64,000 bases of DNA from Dermacentor variabilis. Lineage: Eukaryota; Arthropoda; Arachnida; Ixodida; Ixodidae. Below are positions 55,401-64,000 of this stretch, one piece after another (within the stretch, counting starts at the first letter, position 1; every line of letters begins with the position of its first letter). Both the position numbers and the translations under genes were made by a program. The notes beneath the pieces were generated by a model. It was given only the letters and a program-made list of their open reading frames with translations, searched no databases and was not told the origin of the DNA. The stretch is taken from the NCBI RefSeq assembly GCF_050947875.1, contig NC_134572.1, positions 152,727,105 to 152,791,104 on the forward strand. The letters are read 5' to 3'.

Positions 55401-56669
55401 CTGCAAGAAAGAGCAAACTGAAGAAGCAAGCTGAAAACTTGCACTGGCAATGAGATCGCAAAATATTTATGCCTACACATCGAGCTTTGCGAAAATAGCA
55501 AGGCAAGCATGAAACAGAGCAGTGTTGTGCTGTGTCAGGTGGCAACTGCTATACTGCAAGCTTGTACAATAACGAGCAAGAGCTTGTGGATGATGAATAA
55601 GGAAAACTGCTACGATTGGGGTGAATGTCTCGTTTTCCCTTCATGAATTTCTTCTCTCCACCTTGGGGGTTTCTGCAGAACTATCGCACCATGAATAAGG
55701 ACCTTCTAGCAGGCTAGATATGCGTCCTAGCATTAAGTACTACAACACGTGCTTGCATGCTAACAAATGGAGTGCATGCCCAAATCCAGGCTGCACAGTT
55801 ACGCCAGAAGAAAGCGTAAATCTTTTAAGCTAACGATATGGTGTTCAAAGTTTTGAACACGGTAGTAACACATAAGAGGTGTGCCCGGGCAGCCCACAGG
55901 GCCCGGTCAGGTCCGGCCCGGCCCGCAAGCTGGGTACGGGCAACCCGGCTGATCTTAAGTCAGGCTCGGTTGGCGTTTGGACCTACAGGCACCCTTTATC
56001 GGGTGGGACGGCACGGCATCAGAGCCCGACTTGGGTCCGAAATACTTGCTAGCTCTCCACTTCCAGAAGAAAGTGAGATTACCTGCACGGCCAAATGCTT
56101 GTCTTATGCTGTCACGCAGTAAAGGAGGGAACTGGGTCTTGCAGACAAAAATGTAACAAAAAATATAAATTTTTCATTTATGTTACATATGTAATCTACG
56201 TATCACGGCACACTTCCTGAAAAAAAAAAAAAAGACAACGCTAGTTTGAAACAATATGTCAATGAGAGAAAAAACCTCACTGTTGTTATGCCACAAAAAT
56301 GTTCAGTTTTGTCCATGAAAGCATTAAAAATTACTATTTTGCCATTCACCATTCTAAAATCACTTATCAGAGCCAGGCATTGTGGTCTTGCTTAGAAGAG
56401 CATGTTTTCTGCCTCGCTTTCCTGCCTAAAATGCATGCTTTCTTGCCAAATTTTCTGCACCCAGCAGAATAAAATAATTTTCTCACATGTGATTACTTTT
56501 TTTGCACATTTCTGAAATAATTGTTTTTGGTCATAAGCAATTTCTCACAAAAATTATCCAATTTTAATAATTTTCTTTTTATCTGATAGATAGGCACCCA
56601 AGGAGTGCAGTAAGTTTGTAATACCATGTTTGTGAACCCTAAAATATTTAGAAATTTTGAGGCTGAGAC
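55401..56669. other. Start of the next TBCD intron
   Basis: A GC-rich GGCCCGGTCAGGTCCGGCCC stretch at 55898-55920 and a poly-A run at 56220. No gene recognised. Confidence 0.35.
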
Positions 56670-57357
56670 AGTGACGACGATTTAATGACGAAGAACGAAT
56701 GATGTTGACGGAATGACAAAGGCGGTATGATGACCACGGCATGTAGGCAAGGAGAAGCTGAATCTTAAATGATGACCACGATATAATGACACCGGGACAA
56801 TGATGACATGAACATAATGGGATGACAACGACTGTGTGATCAGAGTCGTATGACGAAGTTAGGATGAGGATAATAACCACAAGAGCATGAAGATGATGTT
56901 ATAAAAAACGGATGCATGATAACAACTGTCTAACAAAGACACAACCCTGACAATGGCACGAGAACAGCGCATAATCAGGGCTGAATGACAGCAGCACGGA
57001 TCAACGAAGTATGACGACAATGGTAAGACGACGAAGCCATGACAAGAGTCAAATTAAGAAGTTAGAATGGCGATAATAGAATGATCGTGACGGCATAACG
57101 ACAACAGTATGACAATGAATGCATGACAATGAATGTATGACATTGATACGACAATTTATAAATGATGCTGATGGTGGTATAATGATGACAATGTGATGAT
57201 AATGACGACGACGGTATGACGACAACCACACGACAATGGGATGACGACAACGACATGAGCACAATGGCATGACAACGGTATGACAATATATACATGATGG
57301 TGACTGCCTGACGACGATGGCATCACAACGGCTGCATAATCACGATTGAATCATGAC
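56670..57357. repeat. Degenerate minisatellite (ATGACGACAACGG-like units)
   Basis: About 690 bp of varied 9-21-bp units built on ATGA[C/T][G/A]AC[A/G]A and GGTATGAC; TGAC/TGAT occurs every few bases. Minus-strand frames across it (His/Ser/Tyr-rich) are translation artefacts of the repeat. Confidence 0.8.
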
Positions 57358-57490
57358 AGCTCGTCGACTACAGTCAACGACTGAATTTTCGGACGCCCAA
57401 ATTTTCGGACATGCCTGATATTTCGGACGTCTTTGCGGCACCGCCACGAGCCCCATAGAATCAATGTATAAGGACATCTGAAGTGTCGGA

Positions 57491-59034
57491 AAGCATTGCA
57501 CCGGATGCACGTATATAGAGCTGTGTATGTTGAGTGAGATAAGAGCTGCACTATAGGCATCGCAGGCAGTTTTAATTGGAGGCAAACTTGGCAAGGGCGC
57601 CTCGAATGATAAATTGTTTTGTCTAAACCGAAACAGCGCGAATTGGTAGGCTGCATGAAAGAAAGACATTCTTATTGAATGACAGGAAGTTATTCGGCAT
57701 ATATCTGGCGATCACTCAGGAAATGGTTGTTGTGGAACGAAGAGTCGGTTCTGATGTACGTCGCTATAAAAACGCGCGAGATAGTGTCGAGCAGCCTATA
57801 TTGGCTTTTGTGTGTGTATATATATATCAATTCTAAATATTGTAAGGCAGTTTGTCGTGTGCGTATCATGGACACGCATGCTTATATCGCCTTCCGTTTC
57901 CCTACCACGGTTGCGCTTTAAAACCAACAGCGCGTGCATGCGATCCCATAGATGAGATGAATACATATATATAGAAAAGTATCAGTCATAGCTCTCGTAA
58001 TATAGCCTTCTGAGCCGTTTCCCTTTTCTTTTTCTTCTCTTTTTTTTTTCTTTGAAAGAAGTCCTATTAGGGTTATTATAATTACACGAAGGTATTTCGC
58101 CCTCGCCAGCAGCAGTACTTGAGATAGCTATTCCGGCGGCTAGCTTCCCAAGCTATGCGTGCCGCCCCCGCACCTGTTTAAGCTTTTTCCTAGACGCTAG
58201 AGCTATACAATGTCCGCGCAACCTTGAGCGATCGGAAAGCACGTTTTCCACCCTGGGCCGGCGGAGAGGGGAGACTTTGTTCTGGCCGCGAAGCTCTCTA
58301 CATCTCAGTAAGGTGCCTGGCGGTGGTCTCGTGCTGACGATGCCCTCTCGGTGAGCGCATATTTCCCCCCCTCATCTTTTAAGAGATTCAATACATACAA
58401 GCATTTGTCTCGCAAACCAGATTTATTTCAAGGGAATTTTCCACGTCTCAATAATTTCTCTCGTCGTATACAAGTGCTGATTGCCGTGTTATAGTTTGTT
58501 AACGAAGCTTCCCCTCAAGTCTAAATATTTTAAGGCAGTTTTCCTAGTCTGTAAAGCCGCTCGAGTTCACGCTGCTCCTCTGGCGGCCATTTTTCCAAGA
58601 AATTATGCCTTCCAACCACTCAGAATCAGCAAAAATCGACTGCCGCGGACAACACCAGTCCCTTTCCACATAAGTATGAGGCTCGGAGCAGGAGCTTTGG
58701 CGCTTGAAAGTAACCGTTGGCTTGACGAACCAACCGACCGAGCTACCTTTCCGGGCAACATTGAAGGATCACGAGTTCAAATCACATGTTATGTTCCTTT
58801 TTTTCACTTTTTTTTTCTTTCTTTTAATGTATTTTCCTTCCTTTTATCACTGTACGGAAACCCTGCTAAAAAAAAAAAAAAGATTATATATCCTCAATTA
58901 TGTGTGGCCACACATGTGCAGGTCATAAATACCAGGTTCACTAGCCGAGTGCCATCCATGCGGTATAACCGAGCTCAGATTGGTCCACCTTGACTGATCA
59001 AATAGGGCACCACTGTAGGTTAAATGAGGCGTAC
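57491..59034. other. Inserted sequence of unknown origin inside the Tigger-like element
   Basis: Contains a tRNA-like stretch at 58690-58790 (GACCGAGCTACC; GAGTTCAAATCAC resembling a box B) and pyrimidine-rich tracts, perhaps another SINE. No protein is recognised. Confidence 0.35.
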
Positions 59035-59046
59035 AACTCCTGCGGG

Positions 59047-59287
59047 ACCCGCCGTGGTTGCTCAGTGGTCATGGTGTTAGACTGCTGAGCACGAGGTCGC
59101 GGGATCGGACCCCGGCCACGGCGGCCGCATTTCGATGGGGGCGAAATGCGAAAACACCCGTGTACTTAGAATTAGGTGCACGTTAAAGAACCCCAGGTGG
59201 TCGAAATTTTCGGAGTCCTCCACTACGGCGTGCATAATCAGAAAGTGGTTTTTGTCACGCAAAACACCATAATTCAATTTTTAATTT
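59047..59287 (+). mobile_element. Ruka-type SINE, copy 5, with target duplication
   Basis: tRNA head GTGGTTGCTCAGTGGTCATG, box B GGATCGGACCCCGG, body GTGCACGTTAAAGAACCCCA, tail AATTCAATTTTTAATTT. The target duplication is AACTCCTRCGGG (59035-59046 and 59288-59299, one difference). Confidence 0.9.
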
Positions 59288-59475
59288 AACTCCTACGGGG
59301 ACGGTAGAGTATCCGTCTCCAGTGCAAGAGGACCGTGATTCACATCCCGGTGCCGCGCAATTCTCCACCGAAAAAAAAAAAAAAACGTGTGTTGAGAAAA
59401 TTGCACAAACAGGCCTGGAGTGCGGCCTGATCCCGGTGACCAGAACCGGTAACGCACTCTCTCACCAGAGCAGGA
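59288..59475 (+). promoter_or_regulatory. tRNA-like head and 5' UTR of the RTE LINE
   Basis: 59288-59370 reads a tRNA-like piece: GACGGTAGAGTATCCG (weak box A), GTGATTCACATCCCGG (weak box B) ending at CCACCG, followed by a 15-base A run and then the GC-rich 5' UTR of the LINE. It may be a SINE fused to the LINE or an internal polymerase III-like promoter; sequence alone cannot tell. Confidence 0.4.
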
Positions 59476-62454
59476 TTGGCCATCCTGGTGCAGTACTTGG
59501 CCACAACCTCCTATATGAATACAACAATCAAACCCCGGCCCTCAGTCCCCAGCAGCCGCGAAGCAACTGACCACGGCGGCGGTCAGATCTGTAACGTTGC
59601 AGAGGGTGCTAAGAATACCTGGCTCCGGACAGGCCGCCATTGGAATCTGAACCTGGCAACGTTTAACGTTAGAACGCTATCTAGTGAGGCGAGTCTAGCA
59701 GTGTTATTGGAGGAATTAGAGGGTAGCAAATGGGATATAATAGGGCTCAGTGAGGTTAGGAGGACAAAAGAAGCATATACAGTGCTAAAAAGCGGGCATG
59801 TACTGTGTTACCGGGGCTTAGCGGAGAGACGAGAACTAGGAGTCGGATTCCTGATTAATAAGGAAATAGCTGGTAACATACAGGAATTCTATAGCATTAA
59901 CGAGAGGGTGGCAGGTCTTGTTGTGAAACTTAATAAGAGGTACAAATTGAAGGTGGTACAAGTCTATGCCCCTACATGCAGTCATGATGACCAGGAAGTC
60001 GAAAGCTTTTATGAAGACGTGGAATCGGCGATGGGTAAAGTCAAAACAAAATACACTATACTGATGGGCGACTTCAATGCCAGGGTAGGCAAGAAGCAGG
60101 CTGGAGACAAGTCAGTGGGGGAATATGGCATAGGCTCTAGGAATAACAGAGGAGAACTATTAGTAGAGTTTGCAGAACAGAATAATAAGCAGATAATGAA
60201 CACCTTTTTCCGCAAGCGGGTTAGTTGAAAGTGGACATGGAGGAGCCCCAATGGTGAGACTAGAAATGAAATCGACTTCATACTCTGCGCGAACCCTGGC
60301 ATCATACAAGATGTAGACGTGCTCGGCAAGGTACGCTGCAGTGACCATAGGATGGTAAGAACTCGAATTAGCCTAGACTTGAGGAGGGAACGGAAGAAAC
60401 TGGTACACAAGAAGCCAATCAATGAGTTAGCGGTAAGAGGGAAACTAGAGGAATTCCGGATCAAGCTACAGAACAGGTATTCGGCTTTAACTCAGGAAGA
60501 GGACCTTAGTGTTGAAGCAATGAACGACTATCTCATGGGAAACATTAAGAAGTGCGCAATAGAAGTCGGTGGTAACTCCGTTAGACAGGAAACCAGTAAG
60601 CTATCGCAGGAGACGAAAGATCTGATCAAGAAACGCCAATGTATGAAAGCCTCTAACCCTACAGCTAGAATAGAACTGGCAGAACTTTCTAAGTTAATCA
60701 ACAAGCGTAAGACAGCGGACATCAGGAACTATAATATGGATAGAATTGAACAGGCTCTCAGGAACGGAGGAAGCCTAAAAACAGTGAAGAAGAAACTAGG
60801 AATAGGCAAGAATCAGATGTGTGCGTTAAGAGACAAAGCCGGCAATATCGTTAGTAACATGGATGAGATAGTTCAAGTGGCTGAGGAGTTGTACAGAGAT
60901 TTATACAGTACCAGTGGCACCCACGATGATACTGGAAGAAAGAATAGTATAGAGGAATTTGAAATCCCACAGGTAACGCCGGAAGAAGTAAAGAAAGCCT
61001 TAAGAGCTATGCAAAGGGGGAAGGCAGCTGGGGAGGATCAGGTAACAGCAGATTTGTTGAAGGATGGTGGTCAGATTGTTCTAGAGAAACTGGCCACCCT
61101 GTATATGCAATGCCTCATAACCTCGAGCGTACCGGAATCTTGGAAGAACGCTAACATAATCCTAATCCATAAGAAAGGGGACGCCAAAGACTTGAAAAAT
61201 TACAGACCGATCAGCTTACCGTCCGTTGCCTACAAAGTATTTACTAAGGTAATCGCAAATAGAATCAGGAACACCTTAGACTTCTGTCAACCAAAGGACC
61301 AGGCAGGATTCCGTAAAGGCTACTCAACAATAGACCATATTCACACTATCAATCAAGTGATAGAGAAATGTGCAGAATATAACCAACCCTTATATATAGC
61401 TTTCATTGATTACGAGAAAGCGTTTGATTCAGTCGAAACCTCAGCAGTCATGGAGGCATTACGGAATCAGGGTGTAGATGAGCCATATGTAAAGATACTG
61501 GAAGATATCTATAGCGGCTCCACAGCCACCGTAGTCCTCCACAAAGAAAGCAACAAAATCCCTATAAAGAAAGGCGTCAGACAGGGAGATACGATATCTC
61601 CAATGCTATTCACAGCATGTTTACAGGAGGTATTCAGAGGTCTGGAGTGGGAAGAATTGGGGATAAAAGTTGATGGAGAATACCTTAGCAACTTGCGATT
61701 CGCTGATGATATTGCCTTGCTTAGTAACTCAGGAGACCAATTGCAATGCATGCTCACTGACCTGGAGAGGCAAAGCAGAAGGGTGGGTCTGAAAATTAAT
61801 CTGCAGAAAACTAAAGTAATGTTTAACAGGCTCGGAAGAGAACAGCAGTTTACGATAGGTAGCGAAGCACTGGAAGGGGTAAGGGAATACATCTACTTAG
61901 GGCAGGTAGTGACCACGGATCCGGATCATGAGACTGAAATAACCAGAAGAATAAGAATGGGCTGGGGTGCGTTTGGCAGGCATTCTCAAATCATGAACAG
62001 CAGGTTGCCACTATCCCTCAAAAGGAAAGTGTATAACAGCTGTGTGTTACCAATACTCACATATGGGGCAGAAACCTGGAGGCTTACGAAAAGGGTTCTG
62101 CTGAAATTGAGGACGACGCAACGAGCTATGGAAAGAAGAATGATGGGTGTGACGTTAAGGGATAAGAAAAGAGCAGATTGGGTGAGGCAACAAACGCGGG
62201 TAAACGACATCTTAGTTGAAATCAAGAAAAAGAAATGGGCATGGGCCGGACATGTAATGAGGAGGGAAGATAACCGATGGTCACTAAGGGTTACGGACTG
62301 GATTCCAAGGGAAGGGATGCTTAGCAGGGGGCGGCAGAAAGTTAGGTGGGCGGATGACATTAAGACGTTTGCAGGGACAACATGGCCACAATTAGTACAT
62401 GACCGGGGTAGTTGGAGAAGTATGGGAGAGGCCTTTGCCCTGCAGTGGGCGTAA
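59476..62454 (+). pseudogene. RTE-clade LINE polyprotein (endonuclease plus reverse transcriptase), one in-frame stop
   Basis: One frame of 992 codons with a single TGA at codon 251 (60226-60228). Endonuclease blocks: NLATFNVRTL (near residue 58), IIGLSEVRR, VYAPTCS, LMGDFNARVG (near 199), then after the stop NEIDFILC and CSDHRMVRTR. RT blocks: GKAAGEDQVTADLL, YRPISLPSVAYKVFTKVIAN, QAGFRKGYSTIDHIHTINQV, FIDYEKAFDSVE, KGVRQGDTISPMLFTACLQE and LRFADDIALLS (near 742), catalytic pair intact. The C-terminus (WAWAGHVMRREDNRWSLRVT ... WRSMGEAFALQWA) is the RTE signature. It reverse-transcribes LINE RNA at a nicked target. The start codon at 59476 is uncertain; the conserved part begins near 59640. 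A CGA-to-TGA change at a CpG is the simplest origin of the stop. Confidence 0.9.
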
Positions 62455-62476
62455 CTAGGCTGATGATGATGATGAA
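62455..62476 (+). repeat. RTE LINE 3' end: (TGA)n tail
   Basis: After the stop TAA and CTAGGC comes TGATGATGATGATGA, then the Tigger sequence resumes. Very short 3' UTRs ending in TGA-type repeats are usual for RTE LINEs, so this marks the exact insertion border. Confidence 0.85.
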
Positions 62477-62803
62477 GTTTCGGACGCTCGAACCCCCCGC
62501 CGTCCAATTTTCCGGACTTTTTGACGGACGGAAGGTCTTTTGGCTCCTCGCGCAGCGCCCTTGCGAAGGAAATCCACGTGCAGCCGAAGCATATCACCGC
62601 TGTGAACCACAACTAGCCGAATCTAGCCGTCACACACCGATTTGGTCTGGTCACGCTGGCTATGTTCATCGCCGCACTTCCGCCTCCGGCAGAGTTTTCG
62701 GAGCGGCGCCATTTTGTTTGTTTGTTTGCGCAGGCCACGTTTTGGCTAGCGTGGTGTGTGGTTGTGCTGTTGTGTCAAGTGTGCTCTGCGACGCTACGCC
62801 TAG

Positions 62804-63273
62804 GTGCTTCGACGCTCGTCAGCGAACTCCACTGTTCGCAACTTGAGGATTTCGCTTGCCTTCGATGGCGCCCACTCCGTCTTCGTCGTCCTCGCCGATG
62901 GCATCGAAGCGCGGAAAGCAGTACCGTCGGACGACGTGATCAACGACCTCCGCTCTGCTGGGGTTTCCATACCCACGGAAATAACTTTTGAACAGTTTGT
63001 TGACGCTGACAACGAGCTCGACTTCCGCGCTGAACTGACTGACGAGGAAATAGTCCGTCAGGTTGTGGGGGATTCAGATGACTCTGATGTTGAAAATGAG
63101 GAACCAATGCCTGCGCCGCCTACAGCGCCGAGTTGACGCGAGCACCGTTGACTCTTTCATCGGTGTACAGTGCTGACATGACCCTTGCTCAGATCGAGGC
63201 GAATATGATCGCATGCAACCGGAACGCCGTCAAAACAACAATCAACAAGTTCTTCAAGCCACTGCAGCAATAA
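62804..63273 (+). pseudogene. Pogo/Tigger-like transposase C-terminal remnant
   Basis: The frame 62804-63136 ends FRAELTDEEIVRQVVGDSDD and EEPMPAPPTAPS, then a stop; a one-base shift near 63125 restores AELTRAP, YSADMTLAQIEANMIACNRN and AVKTTINKFFKPLQQ with TAA at 63271-63273. The arrangement parallels 44480-44746. KTTINKFF (63232-63255) is PIP-box-like with Lys in place of Gln. HTH and DDE core are missing. Confidence 0.75.
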
Positions 63274-63537
63274 CACCGGCTACCCGACGATGCACATGTA
63301 CATAATAAACCGGCAGTCGGCTGCATAGAGAGTTTTTGAACGCCTCTTTTTATAGCCACTTCACTGATGCTGTGGCAGGGTATCGGAAGCCTGTTACTTT
63401 GCCCTTTACCTCTAGATCTGAGAAAAAAAGAAAAATTGATGCGTTTTTTTTTGCATGCTTTAATTTTTTCGGACTGCCTGAATTTTCGGACGTTTTTACG
63501 TTCCCTAGAGGGTCCGAAAAATCGGTCGTTGACTGTA

Positions 63538-63834
63538 TATCGACTGTTATTCCGTTTTATCCTGCTGCTTTTCCCTGGGCCATGTCTTGCAAGACCCTTC
63601 TAGCTTTATCGCTAGTTACAGAAGGAGCCTCTGTATCCTGTTCATCACTACTTCGAATGAAGGTAGAAGAGAAATTACAGACAAGCTTTGGCAAACGGCA
63701 ATTCCCATACATATACCTAGTCTATATTTGCACTAAAGCAGCAATAATTAAAACAAAAGTTGTTTTACACATTCAATAAAACGGTACTTGTGCATCTCTG
63801 TCCAATTTATGGAAAAATAATTTCTTGACTTTAC
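63538..63834. other. Spacer
   Basis: No gene recognised. AT-rich at 63715-63780. Confidence 0.3.
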
Positions 63835-64000
63835 CCTTGAGAATGATGTGGGTGGAAGAAAGGTTTCGCTTGCACCAGGCTTTGCTCTGCTCGCACAGTC
63901 GCATCTGAATAGTAGTAATTTCATTATTGCGTACTGCTGCGCGGGCTTTGCTCGCTTGCGAAACTTGCTCCAACTGCAAGTACCGTACCTCTGCAAGCAT
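63835..64000 (-). CDS. Possible exon reaching the window edge, function unknown
   Basis: The minus frame is open from 64000 and reads LAEVRYLQLEQVSQASKARA, AVRNNEITTIQMRLCEQSKA and WCKRNLSSTHIILK, ending one base into a codon at a donor-like AAGG|GTAAAG (63835/63834). Composition is coding-like and helical. The phase would fit the TBCD exon at 55400 (G|AT), but the residues do not resemble the TBCD segment expected there, so I do not assign it to TBCD. Confidence 0.3.

Larger units (their letters stand above)
57371..63535 (+). mobile_element. Pogo/Tigger-like element split by about 5 kb of later insertions
   Basis: Left CAGTCAACGACTGAATTTTC (57371), right (reverse complement) CAGTCAACGACCGATTTTTC (ending 63535), TA outside both (57369-57370, 63536-63537). 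Its own sequence runs 57371 to about 57490 and resumes at about 62473 with TTTCGGACGCTCGAACCCCC; compare the uninterrupted order at 43760-43920. The insert includes a Ruka SINE and an RTE LINE. Confidence 0.85.

Noticed and set aside
56554..57295. His/Ser/Tyr-rich minus-strand frames
   Set aside because: They are translations of the degenerate TGACGA satellite.
59476..62454. A domesticated host endonuclease gene
   Set aside because: The endonuclease-RT order, RTE-type C-terminus, (TGA)n tail and insertion within a transposon identify it as a LINE.

Overview
The window looks like a repeat-rich arthropod genome, most probably a hard tick (Ixodidae). The main clue is five good copies (plus a fragment) of a tRNA-headed SINE with box A and box B sequences, a CACGTTAAAGAACCCCAGGT-type body and an A/T-rich tail, which I recognise as the tick Ruka family. 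Host coding density is very low, exons are small with consensus GT-AG borders, and nearly everything else is mobile DNA at different stages of decay. I see no viral genes, CRISPR arrays, bacterial operons or free-standing tRNA/rRNA genes.

The one convincing host gene is tubulin-folding cofactor D (TBCD) on the minus strand. Its last six visible exons lie at 55400-55200, 48209-47923, 35799-35648, 34779-34584, 30184-29946 and 23703-23397. All five junctions agree in phase, and together they give 459 uninterrupted codons ending in TAG. These exons use about 1.4 kb of a 32-kb span; the 5' part of the gene is outside the window. Its introns have collected at least nine DNA transposons or MITEs, LINE fragments and SINEs.

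Region by region: 1-1571 is the 3' end of a Gypsy-type LTR retroelement. 1909-6850 is a decayed two-exon transposase-like gene on the plus strand, with a 3.3-kb intron still in phase. 7535-13572 is a nested structure: inverted repeat arms, a tRNA-derived SINE, a complete-looking L1/Tx1-type LINE with a 16-bp target duplication, and a perfect 93-bp-arm palindrome at the LINE 5' junction. 14-23 kb holds MITEs, a mariner fragment and Ruka copies. 23.4-55.4 kb is the TBCD locus with its Tigger/pogo-like, MITE, LINE and THAP-like insertions. 56.7-57.4 kb is a degenerate satellite. 57371-63535 is a pogo/Tigger-like element split by about 5 kb, which includes an RTE-clade LINE with a single in-frame stop.

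The strongest cross-cutting observation is that all six Tigger/pogo-like coding remnants in the window (ends at about 24885, 34200, 36444, 44746, 45142 and 63273) finish in a PCNA-interacting (PIP-box-like) motif of the form QxxIxxF[F/L/I] or a close variant, even where nearly all the rest of the transposase is deleted.
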